Assembly: GCF_016909015.1 (NCBI RefSeq)
Contig: NZ_JAFBFA010000010.1
Span: forward strand, 62,001-126,000
Source: Gracilibacillus alcaliphilus
Lineage (GTDB): Bacteria > Bacillota > Bacilli > Bacillales > Amphibacillaceae
DNA: 64,000 bases
Direction of reading: 5' to 3'
Shown here: piece after piece, positions 9,451-18,146 of the stretch
Layout: every line of letters starts with the position of its first letter
Position numbering within the stretch: position 1 is the stretch's first letter
The notes under the pieces: generated by a model
Database searches by the model: none
What the model was told of the DNA's origin: nothing
Seen by the model: the letters and a program-made list of their open reading frames with translations, nothing else
Translations under genes and position numbers: made by a program

Positions 9451-10041
9451 ATGATGCTTCTATTACTTATTATGGCAATTAGCATGGATAGTTTTTTTGT
9501 GGCGTTTACGTATGGATTACGGGGGATAGCACTGCCAGTTAAGGAATGGTTGAAAATATCACTGACTGTTACGGTGGTTTTTATGATTTCTATGTTTGCC
9601 GGAACGGTGCTATCCACCTTTATTTCTGTACGCTATACAGAAATAGCCGGAGGAGTTATTCTCATTGTGGTAGGGTTATTTCTGTTTTTTTCACTGATAG
9701 GAGAGGGAAAGAGCAAGGCTGCACCTCCTATTTTTATCAGTATTCTCAAAAAGCCAATGACGGCAGATATCGATAAGTCTGGTAATATTAATGGGGTCGA
9801 ATCTATTTTTATCGGTATTGCCTTATCGTTAGATTCGTTCGGTGCAGGGATTGGTATTTATTTATTGGGTGCCTCTCCATGGACGACACCATTGATTGTC
9901 TTTACGGTAACGGTAGGATGTTTGCTTGGAGGTATTAAGTTAGGGCAGTGTTTTTCCAGCAGTCGTTTATTGAAACGTCTGTCATTTCTGCCGAGCTGCT
10001 TATTGATTTTGATTGGAATTTGGAAAGTGGTACTTGTTTAA
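9451..10041 (+). CDS. ytaF: Sporulation membrane protein YtaF (MntP-like)
   Basis: A 196-residue integral membrane protein with about six hydrophobic segments. It has two copies of the motif around aspartates (AISMDSFFVAFTYG near the start and ALSLDSFGAGIG in the second half), typical of the YtaF/MntP manganese-exporter superfamily. The place between mutM and coaE matches B. subtilis ytaF, a gene linked to sporulation with unproven transport activity. The start has the ribosome site AAAGGAG. Function beyond a probable cation-handling membrane protein is inference. Confidence 0.85.
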   Translation: MMLLLLIMAISMDSFFVAFTYGLRGIALPVKEWLKISLTVTVVFMISMFAGTVLSTFISVRYTEIAGGVILIVVGLFLFFSLIGEGKSKAAPPIFISILKKPMTADIDKSGNINGVESIFIGIALSLDSFGAGIGIYLLGASPWTTPLIVFTVTVGCLLGGIKLGQCFSSSRLLKRLSFLPSCLLILIGIWKVVLV

Positions 10042-10051
10042 TCAGGAATTT

Positions 10052-10074
10052 CAGTAGGTAGATCATACCTACTG
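10052..10074 (+). other. Hairpin between ytaF and coaE
   Basis: A perfect 9-bp inverted repeat, CAGTAGGTA / TACCTACTG, with a 5-base loop, and no U tract after it. It could be an mRNA-stability or processing element in the ytaF-coaE transcript, or a protein site. No function is assigned. Confidence 0.6.
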
Positions 10075-10107
10075 CTGTGGGACAAGCTAGGAAAAGAGGT
10101 GATCGAA

Positions 10108-10704
10108 GTGATTATAGGTTTAACAGGAAATATTGCAACAGGTAAATCAACCGTCAGCAAGATGTTGATCGAAAACTATCATATCCCTGTGATTGATGCC
10201 GATATAATCGCTAGAGAGGTAGTTGAGCCTGGTGAACCAGCACTCCGCAAGATTGTTCAGATATTTGGGCAGGAAGTCTTACAATCTGATGGCAGTCTGG
10301 ATCGAGCACAGCTGGGCTCAATTATTTTTGCTGATAAATCTAAACGTCAGCAGCTGAATGCGATTGTACACCCGGCTGTTCGAGAGCGTATGGAGGAAAA
10401 GAAGACAGCCTTGCAAGCGGATGGATATACTACTATTGTGTTAGATATCCCGCTATTATTTGAAAATAATTTGACCTATTTAGTAGATCGTACGATGGTT
10501 GTGTCGACAACTAAAGAAGTCCAAAAACAACGGCTGATGGAGCGAAATCAACTGTCAGAGGAAGAAGCAGAACAGCGAATGAACAGTCAAATGGATCTCG
10601 AACAGAAAAAGCAGCTGGCAGATTGTGTAATTGATAACAGCGGCACGATTGCAGAAACATGGGATCAGCTGGCCGCTGTTCTGCAAGATTGGGAGATAAC
10701 ATAG
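10108..10704 (+). CDS. coaE: Dephospho-CoA kinase
   Basis: A 198-residue P-loop kinase for the last step of coenzyme A synthesis (dephospho-CoA to CoA). Near the N-terminus it has the Walker A GNIATGKSTV, then DADIIARE (substrate-binding DADxxA motif) and the lid around VQKQRLMERN. The GTG at 10108 is preferred because AGAGGTGATC lies at normal spacing before it; a GTG at 10099 would overlap that ribosome site. The next gene, speD, begins 17 bp after the stop. B. subtilis has gapB in this position and it is missing here. Confidence 0.95.
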   Translation: MIIGLTGNIATGKSTVSKMLIENYHIPVIDADIIAREVVEPGEPALRKIVQIFGQEVLQSDGSLDRAQLGSIIFADKSKRQQLNAIVHPAVRERMEEKKTALQADGYTTIVLDIPLLFENNLTYLVDRTMVVSTTKEVQKQRLMERNQLSEEEAEQRMNSQMDLEQKKQLADCVIDNSGTIAETWDQLAAVLQDWEIT

Positions 10705-10721
10705 GAAGAGGAGAGATAGCT

Positions 10722-11087
10722 GTGGATACATTGGGAAGGCATGTGATTGCGGATTTATGGGAATGTAATGTGGATATATTAAATGATTTGGAACAGTTAG
10801 AGAAAATCTTTGTCAATGCAGCTCTGCATGCAGGAGCGGAAGTCCGGGAGGTTGCGTTTCATCAATTTGCCCCATTAGGGGTGAGCGGTGTCGTTATCAT
10901 TTCGGAATCACATGTAACGGTACATAGCTTCCCAGAGCACGGCTATGCAAGTATTGATGTCTATACTTGCGGCAATCAAATAGATCCACACCAAATCGTA
11001 GAGAGGCTGAAGGAGTCCTTAGAGCCGAAACAGGTTTCAAAACAAGAATTACAAAGAGGAGTAAGAACAGCCACAACGCTCCGTTAA
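10722..11087 (+). CDS. speD: S-adenosylmethionine decarboxylase proenzyme
   Basis: A 121-residue pyruvoyl-dependent enzyme that makes decarboxylated SAM for spermidine synthesis. The motif SESHVTVHSFPEHGYA contains the self-cleavage site: the chain breaks before the serine in ESH, which becomes the pyruvoyl group. The GTG at 10722 is taken as start because AGGAGAG precedes it and the protein then begins VDTLGRHVI like B. subtilis SpeH; the longer upstream frame overlaps coaE and has no family similarity. The C-terminal tail after about residue 108 is a little longer than in B. subtilis. Confidence 0.96.
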   Translation: MDTLGRHVIADLWECNVDILNDLEQLEKIFVNAALHAGAEVREVAFHQFAPLGVSGVVIISESHVTVHSFPEHGYASIDVYTCGNQIDPHQIVERLKESLEPKQVSKQELQRGVRTATTLR

Positions 11088-11145
11088 AATTGTATTCACT
11101 TCTTTGCTCCCATTTTTTCTTTTAATCGTTTTCTTTTTCAAAACG

Positions 11146-11154
11146 TGTTACAAT
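11146..11154 (+). promoter_or_regulatory. Extended -10 promoter upstream of the 11195 gene
   Basis: TGTTACAAT fits an extended -10 box. The upstream T-rich stretch offers only weak -35 matches. The start of transcription would be about 35 bases before the ATG at 11195. Confidence 0.4.
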
Positions 11155-11194
11155 ATAGAGTAAATAAAATATACATATCGGGGTGTTTGCGTAA

Positions 11195-11584
11195 ATGGGA
11201 TTTAAAGAGACGTTAAATAAGAATTTTAATAATCATTCGGAAACAAGAGATAAGCATTGGGATCCAGCTTTACAAACACATTATTTTAAAACAACAAAGG
11301 ATAAAGCCTTTGATAAACTGGAGCCATTGTTTAATAATATGAAGGAATGCCAAGTTGTTGGTGTTTCTAAAGATCACGGAGAAATCAGCTTTAACTATAA
11401 GGCAGGCCGAAAAGTATTTGTGATTATGACCATTATTATGGTAAAGCCATATCGTACAGCAATCGATATTTCGGCGACTACAGAGTCGGCTATACCATTT
11501 GATTTTGGCTACAGCCATAGGTTGATTCCTAAGCTGTATGATACCATTAAGAAAGAATTAGATTTCGTAGGAACGACAGAATAA
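11195..11584 (+). CDS. Conserved cytosolic protein of unknown function (possibly DUF1499-like)
   Basis: A 129-residue soluble protein without signal peptide, apart from one short hydrophobic strand (VFVIMTIIMV). The C-terminal half, with alternating strands and the segment RTAIDISATTESAIPFDFGYS, resembles DUF1499-type proteins, but I cannot confirm that without a profile search. It sits between speD and nrdR with its own likely promoter. I recall similar small 'cytosolic proteins' in this interval in other Bacillaceae. Function unknown. Confidence 0.7.
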   Translation: MGFKETLNKNFNNHSETRDKHWDPALQTHYFKTTKDKAFDKLEPLFNNMKECQVVGVSKDHGEISFNYKAGRKVFVIMTIIMVKPYRTAIDISATTESAIPFDFGYSHRLIPKLYDTIKKELDFVGTTE

Positions 11585-11605
11585 AAGGAATGAAGGTGAT
11601 GGTTT

Positions 11606-12067
11606 GTGCGATGTCCTCATTGTCACTATAAGAATACGAAAGTGTTAGACTCAAGGCCAATAGAAGAAGGTCGCACGATACGACGCCGCAGAGAATGTGA
11701 AGAGTGTCAATTTCGGTTTACCACTTTTGAAAGAATTGAAGAGGTTCCTTTAATTGTGGTTAAGAAAGAAGGAACACGTGAAGAATATAGCAGAGATAAG
11801 CTCTTGCGAGGGCTTATTAGGGCTTGTGAAAAGCGTCCAGTGGCGCTCGAACAATTAGAGAATATTGCCCTTGAAATTGAAAAGGAATTAAGGAATCGTG
11901 GTACATCTGAAGTCAAAAGTGATGAAATTGGCGAGATGGTCATGGATCGATTGGTTTCTGTTGATGAGGTAGCTTATGTTCGTTTTGCTTCCGTATATCG
12001 GCAGTTTAAGGATGTCAGTGTGTTTTTGGATGAATTAAAGGATTTAATCCGTACAGATAAGAAATAA
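11606..12067 (+). CDS. nrdR: Transcriptional repressor NrdR
   Basis: A 153-residue zinc-finger and ATP-cone repressor of ribonucleotide reductase genes. The N-terminal zinc ribbon has CPHC ... CEEC. The ATP-cone follows from about residue 48 (VVKKEGTREEYSRDKLLRGL). The GTG start at 11606 has AAGGTGAT upstream and gives the family start RCPHCHY. The gene leads the replication-initiation pair dnaB-dnaI, the usual Bacillus arrangement. Confidence 0.97.
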   Translation: MRCPHCHYKNTKVLDSRPIEEGRTIRRRRECEECQFRFTTFERIEEVPLIVVKKEGTREEYSRDKLLRGLIRACEKRPVALEQLENIALEIEKELRNRGTSEVKSDEIGEMVMDRLVSVDEVAYVRFASVYRQFKDVSVFLDELKDLIRTDKK

Positions 12068-12086
12068 GGCTAGCAAAGAGGGGACT

Positions 12087-13457
12087 ATGTATATGCAACT
12101 AGGAGATATCGGGAAAATTCTGCCATCAGAGTTATATATAGTCGAACTGTCTAATGATCTTCCCTTATCATACAGCCATTCATTAACACACTTATATCAG
12201 CCTTTAATTGGAATGGAGGCCCTATCTCTATATCAGACACTGTATACGGAATCTTCCTTGGCAGAGAATTATCAAACCCATCATTTGTTAATGACATACC
12301 TAGCTTTGCCATTAGATCGAATTTATCGAGCTCGTCGAAAATTGGAAGCTATTGGACTCCTGCAGACGTTTGAACATGAGTATCAAGGTCAGAAGGCCTT
12401 TCATTATGTTTTACATCCGCCACTTTCACCAGAACGTTTTTTGACCGATCATTTTCTAAGTCATTTGCTATACCATCAGCTGGGCAGTGAGAAGTATAAG
12501 AAGGTGAAACAGGCCCTTGGCAAACAAATCCAAACAGTAAATGAGAAAGAGACAACCGCCAAGTTTGAAGAAGTGTTCCGAATGGCTGGCCCATCTGCTG
12601 CTTCTACCTCTGCCGAAAGAGAGCAGCAGGAAGAGGAAGCATCCATTCCGATGGAGAGCAAGGTAGATTTTGAATGGCTGGAGCAGGTGTTAAGACAGCG
12701 AATGCTTCCAGTGGATCAAATTTTAACGACTCAGCATAAAAAATTGATTAATCAGATGTATGTGGCTTATGACCTTCATAATCAAGATATGGAGAAGGCT
12801 TTGATCTGGTCGATTAATGAGGAGAACGAGCTTCAGACTGACCAGTTTAAGCAGGCCTGTATGGATCTTGTTCATCATGCTGCCCCTCATGCAGCCAAGA
12901 TAACAGACCAAGAGAAAGTGGCTCCGTCTGCTGCTAAGCCGAAACTTCAGACCAAAGAGGAACAATTTATTGATATGCTGGAGCATATTTCACCTAAGAA
13001 ATTGTTAGAAGATTTATCAGATGGTGGTCAAGCTACACAACATGATTTACGGATTATTAGTGATGTGATGACTAGTCAAGGGTTAAATCCGGGTGTTATG
13101 AATGTGCTAATTCACTATGTACTATTAAAGACAGACATGAAATTATCGAAAAATTATTTAGAAACCATTGCCAGTCACTGGGCCCGGAAAAATGTGAAAA
13201 CGGTGCGTCAAGCAATGACTTTGGCCAAATCGGAAAATAAGAAATATCAGCAGTGGTCAACCAATACAAGAAACAATCAGCGTTATAACGCTAAAAGTAA
13301 CAGGAAAGATATAGTGCCTGATTGGTATAAGAAGCAGAAAGAAGAACAAGAACAACAAACCAAACAGGCGTTGAGTGATGAAGATAAAGAACGAATTGCC
13401 AAGGAAGCAGATGAGATGTTAGCGAAATATTTGGCGCAACAAGCTAACCAAGAATAA
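12087..13457 (+). CDS. dnaB: Replication initiation and membrane attachment protein DnaB
   Basis: A 456-residue primosome protein (the Gram-positive DnaB, not the helicase). With DnaD and DnaI it loads the replicative helicase at oriC and at restarting forks. The N-terminal winged-helix DDBH1 region includes LTHLYQPLIGMEALSLYQTL. The C-terminal DDBH2/DnaB_2 region has the DnaD-like segment around NVLIHYVLLKTDMKLSKNYL and is followed by a charged glutamine/lysine-rich tail. The start has AGAGGGG upstream; a second ATG two codons later is an alternative. dnaI follows after 11 bp. Confidence 0.95.
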   Translation: MYMQLGDIGKILPSELYIVELSNDLPLSYSHSLTHLYQPLIGMEALSLYQTLYTESSLAENYQTHHLLMTYLALPLDRIYRARRKLEAIGLLQTFEHEYQGQKAFHYVLHPPLSPERFLTDHFLSHLLYHQLGSEKYKKVKQALGKQIQTVNEKETTAKFEEVFRMAGPSAASTSAEREQQEEEASIPMESKVDFEWLEQVLRQRMLPVDQILTTQHKKLINQMYVAYDLHNQDMEKALIWSINEENELQTDQFKQACMDLVHHAAPHAAKITDQEKVAPSAAKPKLQTKEEQFIDMLEHISPKKLLEDLSDGGQATQHDLRIISDVMTSQGLNPGVMNVLIHYVLLKTDMKLSKNYLETIASHWARKNVKTVRQAMTLAKSENKKYQQWSTNTRNNQRYNAKSNRKDIVPDWYKKQKEEQEQQTKQALSDEDKERIAKEADEMLAKYLAQQANQE

Positions 13458-13468
13458 AGGTGATAATC

Positions 13469-14398
13469 ATGGAACCTATCCAATCCGCCATGAACAGATG
13501 GATGAATGAAAACAAAAAGGTAAAAGATCAATTTACAGCTCTGCGTAACCAGGTGCTAAATGACCCGGAAATTAAAGAATTGTTGAGTGAGAATGTCGAG
13601 ATTGATGAAACGGACATCAATCGACATCTGATGAAATTATATGAATACCAGCAAGCGTCTAAGAATTGTAAAGATTGTCCGAATTTAGATGGCTGCATTA
13701 ATATCCTCAAGGGATATACACCACATTTAGATGCGGCTGGCAGTGATATTTCACTGAGGTATGAGAAATGTCCTAATAAACGGCAAGAGGAAGAGCAAAC
13801 GCAGAAAGAATCACTTGTTCGCAGTTTGTATATTCCGAAGCAGATTAAACAGGCTAAATTGTCAGATATGGACTTTTCCTCCTTTGAACGTAAGGATATA
13901 ATGAAGCATATTATTTCCTTTGTGCAGGCGGCTTCTCAGGGGACTTATCAGCCGGGCTTGTATATCCACGGTCCGTTCGGAACCGGCAAATCGTATATTT
14001 TAGGTGTGGTAGCCAATGAATTAAAGCAGCATAATGTCCGAACAGACTTGATTTATATGCCGGAATTCGTGCGGGAGATAAAGGCCTCGATTGGAGATTC
14101 TAGCCTGCAGTCTAAGATTGAGCGCTTTAAACAAGTGCCTGTCTTGATGTTTGATGATATTGGAGCCGAATCGATTTCACCATGGTTTCGTGATGAGGTA
14201 TTAGGGGCGATCTTACAGTACCGTATGATGGAAGAACTGCCTGTCTTTTTTTCCTCCAATTATAATTTACAACAATTAGAGGAACATCTAGCTACTAGCA
14301 ACCGGGGTGATGTGGAGACCATTAAGGCTGGACGGATTATGGAACGGATTAACCAGCTTAGCCAGCCGCTTGAGTTAAAACAGCGTTACCGTAAATAA
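13469..14398 (+). CDS. dnaI: Primosomal protein DnaI (helicase loader)
   Basis: A 309-residue AAA+ helicase loader that places DnaC helicase on DNA in the primosome. The N-terminal domain carries a cysteine cluster (CKDCPNLDGC and a later C) that fits the zinc-binding helicase-interaction domain of DnaI. The AAA+ domain has Walker A GPFGTGKSY and Walker B VLMFDDIG, then sensor/arginine motifs near the C-terminus (GRIMERI). The ATG at 13469 follows AAAGGTGAT; the upstream in-frame GTG lies inside that ribosome site. The operon ends with a strong terminator after the gene. Confidence 0.95.
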   Translation: MEPIQSAMNRWMNENKKVKDQFTALRNQVLNDPEIKELLSENVEIDETDINRHLMKLYEYQQASKNCKDCPNLDGCINILKGYTPHLDAAGSDISLRYEKCPNKRQEEEQTQKESLVRSLYIPKQIKQAKLSDMDFSSFERKDIMKHIISFVQAASQGTYQPGLYIHGPFGTGKSYILGVVANELKQHNVRTDLIYMPEFVREIKASIGDSSLQSKIERFKQVPVLMFDDIGAESISPWFRDEVLGAILQYRMMEELPVFFSSNYNLQQLEEHLATSNRGDVETIKAGRIMERINQLSQPLELKQRYRK

Positions 14399-14431
14399 AA
14401 GGTGAAGCTGCCTAGAAAAAGCGCATATTGC

Positions 14432-14471
14432 AATAACTTCTGTCTAATCGAAGGACAGAAGTTATTTTTTT
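14432..14471 (+). terminator. Rho-independent terminator after dnaI
   Basis: A 13-bp perfect stem (AATAACTTCTGTC / GACAGAAGTTATT) with a 9-base loop, followed by a T tract. It separates the nrdR-dnaB-dnaI unit from ytxC and shows that ytxC cannot start at an upstream in-frame codon at 14402. Confidence 0.92.
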
Positions 14472-14524
14472 ACCTTTCCGCCCATATAATATACCAGTTT
14501 GAAGGTGATAAGGGTGATGAGAGA

Positions 14525-15370
14525 ATGGTATTTGAGGTCAATTTCTTAGAAGAGCAAGAGGCCGCTTTGTTTTATCGGCTTGTAAAAGAAGCAGACCAGT
14601 GGACAGCTTTACGCAAACGAAATAAAAAGAATACGATAAGGGCTGTGCCAGCCGCTGAAATGGAAGGAGAGGATCAAAGAAATCTTATTGCTCGATTATT
14701 AACTCAGGTATTCATTGAATGTCGGGAGATGGGCATGATTCAGCATGTACTTCAAAAAAAGTATCATTTTTCAATGGAGGCAGAGATAGATAAAATCACG
14801 TCGATAGCTGTCTCGTTATTGGAAAAGGATGAAGCCTTTTATGAGGATAAAGTTCACCGTCATGAATTGCGTGATTCGTTAACAGCTATTTTTCAACTAC
14901 AGGTTAATCAAGAAAAAATCCTGTTTGATTCGATTGTTCAGTTTCGATTATATTACTATTATGAACAGCTGACAGATTTAGTAGGACTTGCCATTGATGA
15001 ATTTAAACGAGAAGAGGAGTATCAGGACTTTATTCAGTCGATTCGGGATTTTATCAGCAGAAAGATCCCGGAGGTAGAGGCAGTCCATGTGTTGCAAGGG
15101 GAGCAGTTTCAAATTTATCAAGATAATGGAGAGAGATACACTCGTGAGGATTTTCAACAGCTGCAATCATTATTTCCCTTATTTATTTTTGGTTTGGAAC
15201 AGGAGGAATGGGATATTTCGCCATTAATTATGCTTAGCCCGAATCAAATCTTTATTTATGGTGAAGACCCTTATGAACCGCGTACACATACCATTATGAA
15301 TATCTTCCAGGAAAAGACCTCATTCTATGACAGGGAGTATTTCCCTTTTCCATTGGTGAAAGATTCTTGA
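14525..15370 (+). CDS. ytxC: Sporulation-associated protein YtxC
   Basis: A 281-residue protein of the YtxC-like family, found next to dnaI and thrS in spore formers. Its biochemical role is not established. The ATG at 14525 is chosen because the longer frame would run through the dnaI terminator, and the preceding AAGGTGATAAGGGTGATG supplies ribosome-site sequence. A TATAAT box at 14485-14490 may drive it. The sequence is acidic and glutamine-rich with no clear membrane segment. The stop codon overlaps the -35 box of the thrS promoter. Confidence 0.85.
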   Translation: MVFEVNFLEEQEAALFYRLVKEADQWTALRKRNKKNTIRAVPAAEMEGEDQRNLIARLLTQVFIECREMGMIQHVLQKKYHFSMEAEIDKITSIAVSLLEKDEAFYEDKVHRHELRDSLTAIFQLQVNQEKILFDSIVQFRLYYYYEQLTDLVGLAIDEFKREEEYQDFIQSIRDFISRKIPEVEAVHVLQGEQFQIYQDNGERYTREDFQQLQSLFPLFIFGLEQEEWDISPLIMLSPNQIFIYGEDPYEPRTHTIMNIFQEKTSFYDREYFPFPLVKDS

Positions 15371-15395
15371 TTTTTTTCACCATTCTAGCTATAAT
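15367..15395 (+). promoter_or_regulatory. Sigma-A promoter of the thrS T-box transcript
   Basis: TTGATT (15367-15372) and a perfect TATAAT (15390-15395) with a 17-bp spacer. The -35 overlaps the ytxC stop codon. Transcription would start near 15402, shortly before the T-box. Confidence 0.8.
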
Positions 15396-15424
15396 ATATG
15401 TTATGATTAATACATCAATGGCAA

Positions 15425-15672
15425 CGAAGAGGACAAGATAGGTTGTATGGCATATGAAAAGAGAAGGAAGTACCCGCTGAAAGCTTCCTATATGACCGCA
15501 GTCTATTACCACCTCGGAGCACTGTTAAGGAACGTGAACTAACTAGTATTTAGCAGCGACTGATCATCGTTATCGATTATTCAATGAGCTGTACATAGTA
15601 CAGGAATTTGGGTGGAACCACGGGTTATACACTCGTCCCATTACACACGCGTATTGGGATGGGTGTTTTTTG
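15425..15672 (+). promoter_or_regulatory. T-box riboswitch (tRNA-Thr sensing) controlling thrS
   Basis: The region begins with the conserved CGAAGAGGACAAG of stem I and has a distal stem GGAAG...CTTCC. It ends with the T-box core GGGTGGAACCACG (15610-15622) and a terminator hairpin (about 15633-15671) with a T run. In the bulge TGGA, the last base would pair with a U73 discriminator, as expected for tRNA-Thr. A candidate ACC specifier lies at 15508-15510 just before the 3' base of stem I; nearby ACC triplets at 15495 and 15511 are alternatives. Uncharged tRNA-Thr would stabilise the antiterminator and switch thrS on. Confidence 0.93.
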
Positions 15673-15758
15673 TTTGTATGAAAAACAGCGGCACCTGTCC
15701 TAGCGAGAATTTTTCTTTGTTTAACTAATTTGAAATGAAAAGAAGGAGTGTCTTAAAG

Positions 15759-17705
15759 ATGAGTCAAATTCATATTACATTTCCAGATGGAACAATCAAG
15801 GCCTTTGATCAAGGTACCACTGGTGAAGACATCGCTGCTTCTATCTCGCCGGGATTGAAGAAGCAGGCGTTAGCAGTAAAAATAGATGGAGAATTATATG
15901 ATTTACGCACCCCGTTAGAAATCGATGGTGCGATAGAGATTATTACACCTAAAACAGAGGAAGGCTTGGATATATTACGCCACTCTACTGCTCACTTAAT
16001 GGCACAGGCGATTAAACGCTTGTATGACAATGTCCAATTAGGTGTAGGGCCTACCATTGAAAATGGCTTTTACTATGATATCGATATGGAAGAAAGCCTT
16101 ACACCAGAAGATTTACCACGTATTGAAAAGGAAATGAAACGTATTGTTGATGAGAATTTAGAAGTAGTCAGGGAAGAAGTTACTCGTGCGGAGGCAAGGG
16201 CTTTATTTGAAGAGATTGGCGACCACTTGAAATTAGAATTGTTGGATGCCATTCCCGAAGATGAAAAAGTGACTATTTACCGTCAAGGTGAATTCTTCGA
16301 TCTTTGCCGCGGGGTACATGTTCCACAGACAAGCAAGATTAAGATCTTTAAGTTATTGAGCATCTCTGGCGCTTATTGGCGCGGGGACAGCAATAATAAA
16401 ATGCTGCAGCGTATTTATGGAACTGCTTTTGAAAAGCAAGCCCAATTAGATGAATACTTGCGGATGCGGGAGGAAGCGAAAGAACGCGACCACCGTAAAC
16501 TTGGAAAAGAACTGGGGATTTTTACTGTATCCCAGAAAGTTGGGCAAGGATTACCGTTATGGCTTCCGAAGGGGGCAACTGTACGCCGTATTATTGAACG
16601 CTATATTGTAGATTTAGAGGAACGATTAGGCTATGATCATGTTTATACACCAATATTGGGCAGCAAGGAATTATATGTGACCAGCGGACACTGGGAACAT
16701 TACAGTGAAGATAACTTTCCGCCAATGAAAATGGATAATGAAGAATTAATTCTTCGTCCAATGAACTGTCCGCACCATATGATGATCTATAAAAATGAAT
16801 TGCACAGCTATCGTAACCTGCCTGTCCGTATTGCGGAGCTGGGTATGATGCATCGCCATGAGATGTCAGGTGCCTTGGCCGGTCTGCAGCGTGTTCGTGC
16901 GATGACACTTAATGATGCCCATATCTTTGTACGCCCAGATCAATTGAAAGAAGAATTTATTCGTGTTGTACAACTTGTGGAACACGTTTACAAGGACTTT
17001 GGTATTGATGAATACTATTTCCGCCTATCTTATCGTGATCCAAAGGATACAGAGAAATATATCGATAATGATGAAATGTGGGAAAAGGCGCAAGGCCTAT
17101 TGAAAGAAACGATGGACGATATGAATTTAGAATATGTGGAAGCAGAAGGAGAGGCTGCCTTTTATGGTCCAAAGTTGGATGTGCAGGTGAAGACAGCACT
17201 TGGTAAAGATGAAACACTTTCCACTGTTCAGCTTGATTTTAACTCACCAGAGAAGTTTGATCTGACTTATATCGGTGAAGATGGTAAAGAGCATCGGCCA
17301 GTGGTTATCCACCGCGGTGTTGTATCTACTATGGAACGCTTTGTTGCTTTCTTATTGGAAGAATACAAAGGAGCCTTCCCAACATGGCTGGCACCAATTC
17401 AAGCACGTATTATCCCAGTTTCAGCAGAAGCTCATGCTGATTATGCCAAAGAGGTAGAAGCTCAATTACGTGAAGCAGGGGTAAGAGTTGAAGTGGATCA
17501 TCGTGATGAGAAAATCGGCTACAAGATCCGTGAAGCCCAGACAGCCAAAATTCCATTTGCCTTAGTTGTAGGAGATAAAGAAATGGAAAGCCAAGCCGTT
17601 AATGTGCGTCGTTATGGAGAACAAAATTCAGAAACTATGCCATTAAATGACTTCCAAGCGTTGATTACCGACGAGATTCAAAATAAAGTATTGCGTAAAA
17701 AGTAA
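15759..17705 (+). CDS. thrS: Threonyl-tRNA synthetase
   Basis: A 648-residue class II synthetase that charges tRNA-Thr. The order is TGS domain (1-62), editing domain with the HSTAHLMAQA motif (about 70-220), then the catalytic core with the zinc ligands in NCPHHM and motif 2 around MHRHEMSGALAGLQRVR, and a C-terminal anticodon-binding domain. The ATG at 15759 follows AAGAAGGAG at good spacing and matches the usual start; an upstream ATG would add 8 residues. Expression is under the T-box just upstream. A hairpin terminator closes the unit. Confidence 0.98.
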   Translation: MSQIHITFPDGTIKAFDQGTTGEDIAASISPGLKKQALAVKIDGELYDLRTPLEIDGAIEIITPKTEEGLDILRHSTAHLMAQAIKRLYDNVQLGVGPTIENGFYYDIDMEESLTPEDLPRIEKEMKRIVDENLEVVREEVTRAEARALFEEIGDHLKLELLDAIPEDEKVTIYRQGEFFDLCRGVHVPQTSKIKIFKLLSISGAYWRGDSNNKMLQRIYGTAFEKQAQLDEYLRMREEAKERDHRKLGKELGIFTVSQKVGQGLPLWLPKGATVRRIIERYIVDLEERLGYDHVYTPILGSKELYVTSGHWEHYSEDNFPPMKMDNEELILRPMNCPHHMMIYKNELHSYRNLPVRIAELGMMHRHEMSGALAGLQRVRAMTLNDAHIFVRPDQLKEEFIRVVQLVEHVYKDFGIDEYYFRLSYRDPKDTEKYIDNDEMWEKAQGLLKETMDDMNLEYVEAEGEAAFYGPKLDVQVKTALGKDETLSTVQLDFNSPEKFDLTYIGEDGKEHRPVVIHRGVVSTMERFVAFLLEEYKGAFPTWLAPIQARIIPVSAEAHADYAKEVEAQLREAGVRVEVDHRDEKIGYKIREAQTAKIPFALVVGDKEMESQAVNVRRYGEQNSETMPLNDFQALITDEIQNKVLRKK

Positions 17706-17708
17706 AGG

Positions 17709-17748
17709 AAAATTCCGCTGTGTCGTTATAAGATACAGCGGAATTTTA
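17709..17748 (+). terminator. Rho-independent terminator after thrS
   Basis: The stem AAAATTCCGCTGT pairs with ACAGCGGAATTTT, with further pairing at the top of the stem. The T-rich 3' arm could act in both directions. Confidence 0.85.
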
Positions 17749-17840
17749 GTTATATTTGGTTTGAGGAAAATATCATAGAACTAAGTATGTTGGTTCTCAC
17801 TCATTGCTTAAAAAAATTAAGATAGGTACAGTTATTATTA

Positions 17841-18093
17841 TTACAGCTTTGCACCGCCGGTAACATCCAAATGATGTCCAGTAACGAAGTCTGCCTTGCT
17901 GTTGACAAGATAAGAGACAGCACCGGCCACTTCTTCTGGTTTTCCTTCCCTCTGCAAGGCACTCATCTCTTGTGCATTTTTTTGACCCTCAGGTGTGTGC
18001 AGCCAGTGTGCCGTAGAATCTGTATCTATAATTCCAGGCATAACGGAATTCACAGTGATATTGCGAGAACCTAGCGCCTGTGCTAATGTTCAT
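17841..18093 (-). pseudogene. Short-chain dehydrogenase/reductase remnant (C-terminal third)
   Basis: On the minus strand, a frame of about 83 codons reads from 18093 as LAQALGSRNITVNSVMPG and on through SYLVNSKADFVTGHHLDVTGG. This is the C-terminal part of a classical SDR (the NITVNSVxPG segment and the final GxxLDVTGG strand). The Rossmann TGxxxGxG motif and the YxxxK active site are missing: upstream sequence does not continue the family and runs towards the end of the MFS gene. It is therefore a truncated relic. It sits beside an MFS exporter, in an interval between thrS and infC that looks like an insertion relative to B. subtilis. Confidence 0.8.
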
Positions 18094-18146
18094 AAAAGAA
18101 ACATAGAAGTATGCGGCTGTTTCGTTCGGGTACATATTTTTATATT

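Noticed and set aside
14402..14524. Longer ytxC start at 14402
   Set aside because: It would translate through the dnaI terminator; the first ATG after the likely promoter is 14525.
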